This document shows, piece by piece, positions 10,121 to 20,586 of a stretch of DNA of 64,000 nt (the first letter of the stretch is position 1; each line of letters begins with the position of its first letter). The position numbers and the translations under genes were made by a program. Source of the DNA: Staphylotrichum longicolle (taxonomy: Eukaryota > Ascomycota > Sordariomycetes > Sordariales > Chaetomiaceae); assembly GCA_019096155.1 (NCBI GenBank), contig JAHCVI010000002.1, forward strand, positions 5,146,001 to 5,210,000, written 5' to 3'. The notes beneath the pieces were generated by a model. That model was not told where the DNA came from and did no database searches. It saw only the letters and a list, made by a program, of their open reading frames with translations.

Positions 10121-10764
10121 TTTGCAAAGAATCGGACTTGCAAAACATGGCGATAAAAAGCCAGGATGGGATTGAGCCGGGATTTACTTGAACTTAATGT
10201 GTTTTGAATGAACCACAGATAGTGTGTGGGTGAACAAAACTATGGCTTGTCGGGACTTTTTCTCTCACCAGGATTAAAGGCGTGCCTCCTTTCGCCAGAT
10301 CAAGCCGAGGTATCACTTGGCCAGATCCTCCAAACTTTCGATGCCGTATTGACGGAACACCCGCTATTTTCTCGTTGGGATCGGGTTGAGTTTCATGATT
10401 AAAGGGGTGGATTTGCCAGAGAGCAGACGACAACGCCAAATGGTAAGAGTGAGCCCCTAGACCACGAACAACTGAGAGACAGTTTGGGCGATGACTGATG
10501 TCGTTCCCTAGAGTCCCACGCCAGCATTCGAGACACAACACTTCTGAAAGAAGTAAGAACAAATCAAGGAACTCATTCTGTAAAACAATGCAATCTATGG
10601 ACTCGCACCTCCCCTCTTCTCGGTAGCTATGTACGGTACATAATGTAACACAAACAATGTATCCCAGGACAAAGGAAGGAAAGAAAAAAAGGGTATCACA
10701 GCAAACGCCGTCCCCATCTACCCCGCCAAACCAACATGTGTGTTGTGTGTGTGTGTACACTCTT
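10121..10764. other. Intergenic, 3' regions of two convergent genes
   Basis: It lies between the 3' ends of the membrane-protein remnant and the VPS62-like gene. A short TG-rich run occurs at about 10737-10757. I see no coding signal. Confidence 0.5.
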
Positions 10765-12375
10765 CTAGTACCAAGCCGACTTCTTCCCCGCCTCGATGCT
10801 ATCCACAATGGTGCACTTCTCCGTCTGGCACACCTTCCGTCTGTCCAGCCACTTCGCCTTGGGCCCCAACGGCCCCACGACGTAGTGGTACTCGCCAAAC
10901 AGCCTCCACTGGCGCGGGTCGCTCAGCGGGTAGATGTCGTCGCCCCAGAAGCCCTCAAAGTGGAACCACGAGGTGGGGAGGTCGGGGTTCTTCGCCGCGG
11001 GAGTCAAGCTGGTCCTGTCCTTGACGGTTGCGTTCCGGGCCTCGTCGCGGTCGACCTCGTAATCGTACCAGAAGGCGTAGTTGTTGAGCGCCGGGTCCCA
11101 CAGCGGGCCTTTGTCGGTGATGTCCTTGAGAAGCTTGAAGGGGAGGACGTAAGGGTGCAGTCCGGGCGACGCGTACATGGCGTGGCTGCCCACGGCCGAG
11201 TAAATGACGGGCCGTGCCGGCTTGCCGTTCTTCTGGGCGCGTTTCTCGAGTGCTTTCCACAAGTACGCCTTGCCACCGGCGTGCTCGCTGAGGAACATGG
11301 CGCGTGGGATGCCGTTCTGGAAGCGCACCATGCAGTGCTCCCAGTCGCCGACGTGGTTCCCAAAACGAATCTTGAAAACCGTCTGTCCCAGATTGTAGCT
11401 GTAAAAGAAGAACCAGAAGGCGTCGACAATACCTGCTCCCTTGTCGACAAGGATAAGGACGGCGGGCGCTTTGGAGTAGCCGCTGGGGTCGGGCTTCTTG
11501 TCCTCGTTACCCGCTGAAAATGCCCCACCCATTGGCTTTTGAGTGTTGGGCATGGATCGCTTCCTTCGAAGCCCGTGATGTCTTTGCGTCGACTCGCGCG
11601 GGGGCACTATGCGGCGAGGCGGGTGATCCCTGTCAACATCCCACCAAGAAGTGTCGTCTTCGGGTCGACGAGGCGAATCGTGAGAGTCACCGTCGTCTTC
11701 TGAGCCATCGTCCTCGTATGGAGCCGGGACCGCGGCACGGCTGTGCAGCCACGCTGGCCGCGACTCGACGTCATCGTCACTGGTCAACAGAACGGTGGCA
11801 TTGAAGATCCCCAAGTTCCCCAGGTCCAAAGGCGCACTCATGTTCAACAGCAAGCCGTTCTCGTAAGGCTTCATATGCCGGACGTGCTCGGCCATATCTG
11901 ATGGCCAGAAGTTCTCGCCAGAGTAAAGATGCACCAGCGGCGCATTGTCCAGCACGTACTCGGGCACCTCTTCCAGGATTTGCGCGCTGCTGGCGCTGCT
12001 TGTTCCCAGCCGGTCCTTCTCGGACGGGGCATCCTCCCAATCGCTGACGTCGCGCTTTTCGCCAAAAGTCCACGTTGTGCTCAATCCCAGGGCCAGCGAC
12101 TTCAGCTCGTCTAGCGTGGAAGGCTCGTCGCTGTCCATAAGCGCCGGGGCATCCCACCGGATGTGCTGCAGGCCGCAGAGGCCCAGCCAGCGGCATGCCT
12201 GGCGATCGACCCAGTTCGGCGAGGTATCGACCCAGTGCTTGTCTCTCTCGCGCTCTTCGGCATCGGGCGGGGTCGGGTTGAGAATGCGCGGGAGCAGCCA
12301 GAGGAGGAAGACGACGCCAGACACAAAGAAGGTGGCGATGGTCGCCCGGCGCAGGCTGTAGACCATGACCGACAT
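10765..12375 (-). CDS. VPS62/TDA6-like vacuolar sorting-associated protein
   Basis: 536 residues in one exon. The in-frame region upstream of ATG 12375 has no ATG, so I start there (a second ATG follows at 12366). A single hydrophobic anchor (ATIATFFVSGVVFLLWLLPR, about residues 13-32) makes it a probable type II membrane protein with its bulk in the lumen of the secretory pathway. The family core is clear: WVDTSPNWVDRQACRWLGLC near the N-terminus, then FWFFFYSYNLGQTVFKIRFG, VGDWEHCMVRFQNG, SEHAGGKAYLW and YSAVGSHAMYAS. These match the Vps62-related family, which has an incompletely understood role in vacuolar protein sorting. An acidic, charged insertion of about 100 residues divides the core and is probably disordered. 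The function is by homology only. Confidence 0.88.
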   Translation of the reverse strand: MSVMVYSLRRATIATFFVSGVVFLLWLLPRILNPTPPDAEERERDKHWVDTSPNWVDRQACRWLGLCGLQHIRWDAPALMDSDEPSTLDELKSLALGLSTTWTFGEKRDVSDWEDAPSEKDRLGTSSASSAQILEEVPEYVLDNAPLVHLYSGENFWPSDMAEHVRHMKPYENGLLLNMSAPLDLGNLGIFNATVLLTSDDDVESRPAWLHSRAAVPAPYEDDGSEDDGDSHDSPRRPEDDTSWWDVDRDHPPRRIVPPRESTQRHHGLRRKRSMPNTQKPMGGAFSAGNEDKKPDPSGYSKAPAVLILVDKGAGIVDAFWFFFYSYNLGQTVFKIRFGNHVGDWEHCMVRFQNGIPRAMFLSEHAGGKAYLWKALEKRAQKNGKPARPVIYSAVGSHAMYASPGLHPYVLPFKLLKDITDKGPLWDPALNNYAFWYDYEVDRDEARNATVKDRTSLTPAAKNPDLPTSWFHFEGFWGDDIYPLSDPRQWRLFGEYHYVVGPLGPKAKWLDRRKVCQTEKCTIVDSIEAGKKSAWY

Positions 12376-13012
12376 TGTGCGCCGTTTAGGGTTGGCGTGC
12401 GGTTTGCCGACGGATTTTGGAACGGGCTGCCGTATGTGTTTCGAGCAACCGTGTGGTTGGTGCTGATTCAACGACGGTCGCGGTGGTTAGGCATCGAGGT
12501 AATAAGCCAAGTGGCGGTTGGCGGATGGCGGTGAACGGAACAAAGGCAGGTCGATAGTGGCGTGGACAAGTTGTGCGCGGTTGGGCCAGAGCGGCGGGAC
12601 AATGGCATTTGTCGACGTGATTGAACGGAAGCCAAGCCAAGGCTGGAGGAGATGGAGGCGCAGGAAAAACAAGGTCGGGTGAAGGAATCGTCAGTCAGAT
12701 GCAAGACACCGAAAGACCACAGGACCGCCTGCGCTCGGAGTTGCCGGCTTCGAAACAGCACAGTGTCAGGCATGCAGAGGGGCACATGCGTCAGCCAAGG
12801 AGTATCGGTACTGGTTCCGGCCTGTCAGGTGCGCTGGCCGCCAAGGTATTGCTACTTTGGCTGAAGATCCGGGCAGGGATACCCCACCAAACCGGCACTC
12901 GTGGGCGAATGACAGGCCCACAAGGCGTTGCCAAGTCCCGCGGTGCTCGCTGTCTCTCGCTTTCCGAACTCCGGAAGCGCTCTCGGGCAGCAGCCGTCCG
13001 CCGTCGACGGCT
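12376..13012. other. Intergenic, VPS62-like promoter and TFIIIC-subunit 3' side
   Basis: It carries the promoter of the VPS62-like gene and the 3' region of the TFIIIC-subunit gene. No independent gene is supported. Confidence 0.45.
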
Positions 13013-14243
13013 TCATCCGCGATTCTTACCACCAGGGATATCCGACCACTGCGCAGGAGTTGGCGCCGAGGCGTTGGCGGCCCGGTCGGCCCTGAAGCGC
13101 GAGATGGCACCCGTGTCGCGTCTGATGAGCGCTGCGCGCCTGGCTCGCCGTGGCCAACCCCGCCTCCCGCCCATTCGTGGCACGTAATTCCTCTCTGGAG
13201 ATCCCAGACCCAACTCGCGCTCCTCCCTCCTCTTGTCGCGCCATCGCACATTCCGAGCATGGTCCTGCCGCAGCTTCCTACGCCGCCGCTCTTCCTCTTC
13301 GTCCTCGACCATGAGCTTGTTCTGCCGCGTCTCGAGCGGCTGAACCGTGACTTCATCTGTCTCGCCGCGCTTGCGCTTGAGCGCAATCAGATCCTCGAGG
13401 AAATGGGCCTGTGGCTGTCGCTGACCACTCTTGTCGCCGCCGATGTGCACGTAGATGCCGCCGTTGCGCTTGTACCGGTCGGGAATATCTTCCTCGGAGT
13501 ATCCAAAACCCAGGAATATCCGATCCGACATCCCGTCCCTCTCCTTGGGTGCCAATGTTGCCTCGTGGAAATTAATCCGTGTCGCGCTTGCTGCGATCAA
13601 GTCCATATTCTGAGGCAAGTGGCGGAGGGCGGGGAGCGGCGCGTTGTCGTCGTGCGGTGTGAAGATCATTTCGGTGCCAATGTTCTCACACCATGAGCCG
13701 CGGAAGACATGATTGCGGTATGAGACAATTGGTTCCTTCGAATGGAGCTCCAGTATTTGGATTTCTTCTGCCGGCTTATTGCTCTGTTGTGCGCCTAATT
13801 GCGTCTCCTTCTCGGCCGTCTGTTCGAGAATCGGATCGATCGGAGGTGCTGCCGGTTGTTGTGGTTGTGGCTCTGGCATGCCGATCGTGTCGAGGTCTAC
13901 CTCCTCGCGTTCGGGCGGTTCTTCGTCGTCGGCATCTTTGTCGTCAAGGAGGTCTGGGTTGGACGTCTTGGGCTCGGGCGCATTGAAGAGAGGGTTGTAC
14001 CACACGCGGTAGCCCGTTCGCGTGTTGTGGACAACGTCGTCGGTCCGTCGCTCGAGGAAGTCGCGGACTGACAGATCTAAAGTGAGATAATACGTCTGGA
14101 CCTCTTAATGTCAGAATCCTGTCATGGAAGAATTGGCCGCCTGAGTCGCGACCTGCCTCGGTCTCCGTCGTCGAGTACTCGTACTCCCACTCGTCGTCGT
14201 CATCGAGAGGGGCGTTTGTCTGCTGCCGGAAACCAGACCCCAT
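13013..14243 (-). CDS. TFIIIC tau55-like subunit (triple-barrel domain)
   Basis: A probable subunit of TFIIIC, which recruits RNA polymerase III to tRNA genes. Preferred model: exons 14243-14157 and 14095-13013, 389 residues. The N-terminus is very acidic (DDDDEWEYEYSTTETE) and joins directly to TYYLTLDLSVRDFLE, the start of the triple barrel. Later barrel strands include SYRNHVFRGSWCENIGTEMI and IFLGFGY. A long acidic, Gln/Pro-rich insertion and a basic Arg-rich C-terminus flank the barrel. With this join the 61-nt intron begins with GC (GAG|gcaggt) and ends in AG, a possible GC-AG intron. A GT-AG alternative (intron 14152-14104, 49 nt) would add Ala-Glu-Val-Gln at the junction. The gene is divergent from HIS7. 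Confidence 0.85.
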
Positions 14244-14660
14244 GGCGGCGCGCAACACTGAGCTCTGCTTTCTATTGTATTGTGAAATTTATCGGCTTCG
14301 GACGCGCCGCTGGAAGTGAGCGATCGGTGTATTATAGGTGGATGCGAGGTCAGAGGTAGTCGCGAGGGAAGATTGGCAGGTTGCACTTCGCCGTCCCAAA
14401 TGAGCTGCCATCCCGGCCGGCAAGGTATGGGAAATCTTAGCGGTCGCTGGGGGCAGAATCAAAAACCCCTGCCAGGCCTGATCCACTGATGGCGGGGTAC
14501 TGCGATTGCCCGCCGACTGCCCCGCCATCGATATCCAACCCCTGGAAGTTTTTCCGACTCACAGTGATTGACTCACACGGCCGCCCTTATCTTTTGCCTG
14601 ACTGCCAACAACACGGTTCTTGGTGTCCCGTTTATCCTGGCAAACGCAAGCACCGCCAAA
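14244..14660. other. Divergent promoter between the TFIIIC subunit and HIS7
   Basis: 417 bp serve both genes. It contains the TGACTCA element described separately and no other gene. Confidence 0.6.
14569..14575 (+). promoter_or_regulatory. CPC1/Gcn4-type site (TGACTCA) upstream of HIS7
   Basis: A perfect palindromic TGACTCA heptamer, the binding site of the cross-pathway-control bZIP factor (CPC-1 in Neurospora, Gcn4 in yeast), starts 92 bp before the HIS7 ATG. Histidine genes are classical targets of this control, so its place is meaningful; whether it lies upstream of or within the leader is unknown. Confidence 0.7.
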
Positions 14661-16391
14661 ATGCCAAAAGTCCACCTCCTCGACTACGTCGCTGGCAACG
14701 TGCGCTCTCTCGTCAACGCTATCGAGAAGAACGGCTATGAGGTCGAGTGGGTCCGGTCACCGGAGGAGGTTGCCAATGCTGAGGTAGGGACGGACAAGGA
14801 GAAACGGCTCGGATGGTTGACTGGCCCAGGAGACTGACGTAACTCATGGTTGCAGAAACTGATCCTCCCCGGCGTCGGCCACTTCGGCCACTGCCTCTCC
14901 CAACTGTCCTCCGCCGGCTACATCCCCCCCCTCCGCGCCCACATTGACGCCGGCAAGCCGTTCATGGGCATCTGTGTCGGGTTGCAAGCGCTCTTTGCCG
15001 CATCCGCCGAGGATCCCAACTGCCCAGGCTTCGGCGTCATCCCGGGTGCCCTCGACCGGTTCGAGGACTCGGTAAAGTCAGTCCCGCATATTGGGTGGAA
15101 CAATGCTTCGTGCCCCACAAACCCGACGCTCTACGGTCTGCAACCGGATTCGAAATACTACTACGTTCACTCATACAAGTACCCCTACAAGAAGGGCGAG
15201 CTGGAGGAGCTCGGCTGGGCAGTTGCGACGGGCACATACGGGGATGAGACCTTCGTTGGCGCGGTGGCCAAGGGCAATGTCTTTGCGACACAGTTCCACC
15301 CGGAAAAGTCTGGCGTCGCAGGACTGAGGGTGATTCGCGCCTTCCTGGACGGGTCAGGGGCTAAGGCGCTCTCGGAGCACCCTCCCCGAGGCGTTGACGG
15401 GAACGTGGAGGAGATGATCGCGCAGGAGGGCCTGACCAGACGTGTGATCGCGTGTCTCGACGTGCGGACAAACGACCAGGGAGATCTCGTGGTGACCAAG
15501 GGTGATCAGTACGATGTGCGAGAAAAGTCGGACGACCGGTCTGTTCGGAACCTGGGCAAGCCGGTAGAGATGGCCAAAAAGTACTACGAGCAGGGGGCGG
15601 ACGAGGTCACCTTTTTGAACATCACATCCTTCCGCGACTGCCCGGTTGCCGACCTGCCCATGCTGGAAATCCTACGGAGGACGTCAGAGACGGTGTTTGT
15701 GCCCCTGACGATAGGCGGCGGCATCCGCGACACAGTGGACGTGGACGGCACCAAGGTATCTGCTCTTGAAATTGCCACCATGTACTTCAAGAGCGGTGCC
15801 GACAAGGTCTCCATCGGAAGCGACGCAGTGATTGCGGCGGAGGAGTACTACAAGGCCGGAAAGACCCTGTATGGCAACACGGCCATCGAGCAGATCAGCA
15901 AAGCCTATGGCAACCAGGCTGTCGTTGTGAGCGTCGACCCGAAGCGCGTGTACGTGCCCAAGCAGGAAGCCACGCGCCACGCCACCACCAAGACGAAGAC
16001 ACCCGGTCCGAAAGGGGAGGAGTACTGCTGGTACGCGTGTACCATCAAGGGCGGCCGGGAGACAAGGGACCTTGACGTCGTCGAACTCACCCAGGCGGTG
16101 GAGGCGATGGGGGCCGGCGAAATCCTGCTCAACTGCATCGACAAGGACGGCACAAACAGCGGGTTCGATCTGGAGCTCATCACGCAGGTCAAGGAAGCCA
16201 TCAAGATACCCGTCATCGCCAGCAGTGGCGCCGGCAACCCCGGCCACTTCCTTGAGGTCTTCCAAGAGACAACGACGGATGCCGCCCTCGGCGCTGGCAT
16301 GTTCCACAGGGGCGAGTACACGGTGCAACAAGTAAAAGACCACCTCGGCGAGAAAGGGCTGACAGTGAGGAAATTCGAGGGCGAGTTATAA
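14661..16391 (+). CDS. HIS7: Imidazole glycerol phosphate synthase (HisH-HisF fusion)
   Basis: It converts PRFAR plus glutamine-derived ammonia to imidazole glycerol phosphate and AICAR, the fifth step of histidine synthesis, linked to purine synthesis. Exons 14661-14783 and 14856-16391 are separated by a 72-nt intron; the product is 552 residues, normal for the fungal fused enzyme. The N-terminal class I glutamine amidotransferase has PGVGHFG, nucleophile Cys81 in GICVGLQ and the His/Glu of FHPEKSG. The C-terminal (beta/alpha)8 cyclase begins near RRVIACLDVRTNDQGDLV, has the catalytic Asp in that strand, TIGGGIRD, and a phosphate-binding end (ASSGAGNPGHF). ATG 14661 follows an aaa purine context and matches the known N-terminus (PKVHLLDYVAGNVRSL). 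A TGACTCA element upstream suggests amino-acid starvation control. Confidence 0.97.
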
Positions 16392-16692
16392 TGTGATCAA
16401 CGTGCAAGAGTAGAGCAGCTTTGGAAATAGACAAGCATGATTTGCAATTCCAGTGTAGATACCAGTCTTGTATGTACACAATGCTACTGATAGTAGACTT
16501 AACCAGACTCGCCAAAGATGAGCGAAGGATGCAACACCTTTCCAATCTCAACAGCAAGAAACAACCACGAGCAAATTAGGGGGGTAAAAGTGTGTCGGGG
16601 GGAACAAAACGAACGCTTTCAAAGCCGCTGAACAGAGCTCGCCAGAAGAAGAAAGAAAGCCAACCCAGTCACGTCGCGCCTGGTACGCCAGC
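16392..16692. other. Intergenic, convergent 3' ends of HIS7 and antizyme
   Basis: About 300 bp of 3' untranslated sequence for both genes. I see no other feature. Confidence 0.5.
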
Positions 16693-17719
16693 CTAAAGTT
16701 CCATGCCCATGAATAACCACCGATTGCTCAAAACGTCCAGTCCATCCGTCCAAAAGTCGAGTGTTGTAAGGGAGAAACCGGCCCATTGAAGGCCTCCTGT
16801 CAATCCTTTCGTGTCCTCTTCGGGGATCGACCGCTCGATACAGATGACCATGTGCGAGCAGTCAAGGGGCCCCTCGGCCAGCTCGATGAGAGCGACGAGT
16901 CTGTGGATTTTGTCAGCCAATAATGTATTTGGTTTTGGGAGGTAAGAACTGAGGGGAAAGACGTACGCCTGCTTCTTGAGTTCGCGGGTGATGGAGTGTG
17001 CATCGAAAAAGACGAACAGCGACTTGGTCCCCCGGCTGGCATCTTCCGCGACGAAGGCACGGAAGCTGGAACCACCCGCGTAGTCCCAGATTTCCAGCCA
17101 GCCGAGGACGCTGCCACGCACACCGGCACCGAAGCCCCGACGTCCCATGACGGTTTCATCCGCTATGGGGAAATCATCGGGCGGTGTCAGCTGTCCGTGC
17201 TGCCCCATGGCAGAGGCAGGTCCATTGTGTCGGGTATTGTCGTTGCTGTTGTTGTAAACACTGGCCAGGCCCGAGCCCTGCATCGCCGCGTTCCTCTCAC
17301 CCAGAAACATGGCGCGCAGCGGCTCGCAAAAGAACCTCTCACATTCTTCCCTGATGCGCAGTGTCGCCCCCCCTCGACGGCGTTGCCGGGCACTGCCGTT
17401 GTCTGCAGTGGCCGAGCCGTGACGACCAGAACCAGCGCCGCGCGATGATGATGACCTCGCCTTGGGGGTCAGCGCGAGCTGGTTGGTCGACGTGAGGGCC
17501 GCGAGGGGGGGGCTTGATGGCGGCGATGGAAGTCCCGTCGAAGGGACCTCAGGAATACCACTCGGCCCCTGTGAGACCCGTAGTGCAGTAGTGGAGGCCC
17601 TTCAGCGAGGCGGTGGCGGCATCGACCACGTAGCAACTGGCGAGGATATCGGCCTGACGGACAATGCCCTCGCCATAATTACTACTATGATTTGACTTTG
17701 GTGATTTCATGGGCGCCAT
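16693..17719 (-). CDS. Ornithine decarboxylase antizyme, expressed by +1 frameshifting
   Basis: Antizyme binds ornithine decarboxylase, blocks it and delivers it to the proteasome, closing the polyamine feedback loop. ORF1 starts at ATG 17719 (ACAATGG context), encodes 56 residues including ILASCYVVDAATASLKG and ends ...EWYS-TGA at 17551-17549. The second frame is open from the same point: if the T of the stop is skipped, GAG 17550 starts ORF2. ORF2 runs to 16693 with one 66-nt intron (16966-16901, gtacgt...ccacag). The total is 319 residues. ORF2 has the antizyme core: LVALIELAEGPLDCSHMVIC, SIPEEDTKGLTGGLQWAGF and the conserved C-terminus WLFMGMEL. The central part is Ser/Pro/Gly-rich and little conserved. 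Because the intron is a multiple of three, it can be misread as coding. ORF1 start and shift site look intact. Confidence 0.93.
17548..17554 (-). promoter_or_regulatory. Programmed +1 frameshift site (TCC TGA) of antizyme
   Basis: On the coding strand the shift heptamer reads TCC TGA G, preceded by TGG TAT. TCC-TGA is the shift codon pair also used by many animal antizymes. Skipping one base at the stop joins ORF1 to ORF2, and polyamines raise this rate in known antizymes. I did not fold the downstream RNA for a stimulatory structure. Confidence 0.9.
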
Positions 17720-19267
17720 TGTGTTGGGATGCCAGGGTGTTGGTCGGGGAACTGCGAGAGGGGGTCGGTGACAGGTCAATTCGACGGTGGATGAAGGACG
17801 GCGGCGGATTACTTCGGTATCGATTCGTCGATTTTTCGATGTTGGTTTCGCGGTGTGGATTGATTGTTGACCGTGGCGAAAGGGACTCAGTCGGGCTTTA
17901 AGAGCGGACGTTGGGTTGCAGAAAGCTGCGGAAAGGCTGCTGGAATCTGAGCGAAAATCAAGTGCACAGCACAAGTGGGGTCCTTGGCGACAAAGGAGGT
18001 CATCACGTGTATGGAAGAGTGGGTCGATGACAAAGCTAGAACCAACCAGAGCGCTTGGCTGCTCACGTTTCAAGATCTCGACGGCAGAGCGGCACAGATT
18101 CGCAGGCCTTGGCTGAGCCCTCAGGCTTGAGGCTCGAATTCGAAGTCCATCAGACGGCGTTGAGGCCCGACTGAAGCGGATCACCTTGGGAGCGACCATA
18201 TGTATGTGGCCAACTCTGCCCTAGATCCAACAGCTGCCAGGCTCGCTACGCCACGTTGAACGGCACCGCACATTTATTTGATGCTGTGTTGCTGCAATTC
18301 TTGGGCGGGATCCCTCCCTGCCCCAGGAAAGCACACAACAGGTCCCTGAGGTCCCTTGAGCTCTCGTTTTTGCTCTCCGCGTTTTCGGACCACTGGACCC
18401 TCGTTTAGCGTCTCGGTCACAATATATCGGCGTGTTTCATAGCCGTGATTGTGACAATCCCTCGTATTCACTACCTTAACTGACGATGCAAGTCGACCAT
18501 GATCTGAGGGATCGAAGCTTGTGCAGCGGTCATCCACGTTTCGGGCCGTTGTGGGTCAGCGCCGTCGGGGCCTAGCGAAGATGGCCCCGCATTCCAGCGA
18601 GCAGCCAACTTCAACCTTTCAAGGTTGCGACAGACTTGGACACAGACATGAACCAAACCAAACCCTCAAAGATCATGCTACGAAGCAAGCGAACAACCGC
18701 TGACAAGTGACTTTGATGTACACAGTAAGTTGGCGTAGCATTCTTCTCGGTATTTGGGCGCCGACAGGGACCGGCACTTGGAAGTTAGAGCAAGGATCCC
18801 CGCAGTGCCACCGCAAAGAGAAGCGTGTAAGTGAGCTTTGATAAGGAGGACAAAGCGGACAATGCGGGGGTTGTCAGGTGGCCAGCCGCGAACAAATCAT
18901 GCATTGCGTCAATCATCACCGAGACTGGCCTGGGACTGCCCTGGAAACCGACCCAATTATGAGTCGGGGAGCCCACTTCGACGCCCGTTTGGGCGCTCTC
19001 CAACCATTTACCGTCCTGTCACAGTCAGCCGACCCGTCTCCGACACCAGTCAACCTTAAAAGAGCTTCCCCTCTGCTGACCGGCTCTCTGCCATACCGAG
19101 CATTCCGGGGATGAACAACCGTTGAACCACCGCCGGTCTGCCTTCACGTAGCAGGCCGAGCTATGGTCTCGCCTTTCACCTTTGGGACCTCGACGTCTTG
19201 AGCTCGCAGGACGACGCCACCCACAACCACTGCAACCATCCACAAAACCCCACCTCCAACTGCCACC
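17720..19267. other. Intergenic, divergent promoters of antizyme and Yippee gene
   Basis: The antizyme frame is open for a further 160 codons upstream of the chosen ATG (to about 18199), but that part is Ser/Arg-rich without conserved sequence and is probably leader. The rest shows no gene. Confidence 0.45.
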
Positions 19268-20187
19268 ATGTTCGCCGAGCTTATGTCCCTCCGGCGCACC
19301 AGCGCCCCGCCGTCCGGCCCCTCGCAAAGCACTCCCGTCTTTCACCACTACCTGCTTCCTTCCCTCCGCATCCCCTTCCGCCGCCGGCGCACCACCTCTG
19401 ACCCGCCCTCCCCCGCCAGCGCCAGCACCAGCACCAGCGCCAGCGCCAGCCCGGTCCCATCCCTCTCCACCTCCCCAACCTCACCCACCGCCGCGGTGCC
19501 CCCTCGGGCCGGCGCCTCTCGCGCGCCCATCCCAACACCTTGCGCTGCCGGTCTTGTTCCGCCGACCTGGCCTTCCACTCCCAGATCATCAGCAAATGCT
19601 TCCACGGCCGGCACGGGCGCGCCTACCTCCTCGCCCCTCCCCCTCCTCCAACCCCCGCCTCACGACGCACCCCCCTAGTCAGCACCTCCTCCTCTTCCTC
19701 CCCCGCAACCAGCGCAGCAGCATCGACAACGGCGACGGCGGCGGCGGCAGAAGCAAACGAGCTCGTCAACATCCGCGTCGGCCGCGCCGAGGACCGTAAC
19801 CTCGTCACGGGCCCGCACACGGTCGCCGACATCACGTGCGCTGGGTGCGGCGCCGTCGTCGGGTGGAAGTACCTGGACGCGCGGGACCCCGGGCAGCGGT
19901 ACAAGGTGGGCAAGTTCATCCTCGAGACGAGGCGGGTCGTGGGGTTCCAGAGCTGGGAGGACCTGGATGTTGCAGATGTGGATGTTGGCGAGGAGAGTGA
20001 CGAGAGTCAAGACGGAGGAGACGAAGAGGAGGAAGAGGAGGAGGAGGACGGGGTGGTGGTGTTTGACTCGGAGGACGAGGACGAGTGCGATGATATCTTT
20101 GCCGGGGTCTGGGATGCTAAGGTGGTAGCAAAGAGACGGAGGAGCAAAGTTGGAGGTGGTGGAATGGGAGGTTATGAGATGGATTAA
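19268..20187 (+). CDS. Yippee-family zinc-binding protein with acidic tail
   Basis: A fungal Yippee/Mis18-fold protein (yeast relative Moh1); its biochemical role is unclear. The core has the zinc-binding pairs LRCRSCSADLAFHSQIISK and DITCAGCGAVVGWKYLDA, plus NLVTGPHTVAD and YKVGKFILETRRVVGF. A Pro/Ser/Ala-rich insertion of about 40 residues splits the fold, and the C-terminus is a long Glu/Asp run. The likely start, ATG 19268 in GCCACCATG context, is in a different frame from the core. It reads MFAELMSLRRTSAPPSGPSQ and a Ser/Thr/Pro region, and must move by one base between about 19490 and 19525 to reach LSRAHPNTLRCRSC. I found no normal intron there. A weak alternative is an intron 19337-19419 (unusual donor gtcttt, good acceptor ccgccag). 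Otherwise the sequence has a frameshift. Confidence 0.75.
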
Positions 20188-20586
20188 TCACGGGCCATTT
20201 TGGTGTGGAACGAGAGTTCCTCAAGAGGTGAGAACGCATGGGACAGGGCAAGCATGATAAGCATCAGACTGGGTCACAGGAGGGCAGAGGACATTGATAC
20301 CCAGGGTAATAGTAGTAATCGCGGTGATTGCAGGCAGAACAGGCAAGATATGGACACTTAGTAATGATTGTTAGGGCACTAATGTCGTTTACTCTTGGCT
20401 TTGCTACACACTTGTCGCTCCCAGAGGGGTTGATGTCAGTTTGCCACAAGAATCGAAGCTCATGAACTGTGGTAGGCATTGTTCTTTCAATTACCAACAT
20501 TAGACTGACACAGTCACATCCCATACTCCTACCGAGACTGACGAATGCCACCACTCTCAATGGACCCCTTCCTCTGTCTTAGCTCC
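20188..20586. other. Intergenic, convergent 3' ends
   Basis: Roughly 400 bp between the Yippee and dipeptidase 3' ends. No gene seen. Confidence 0.5.
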
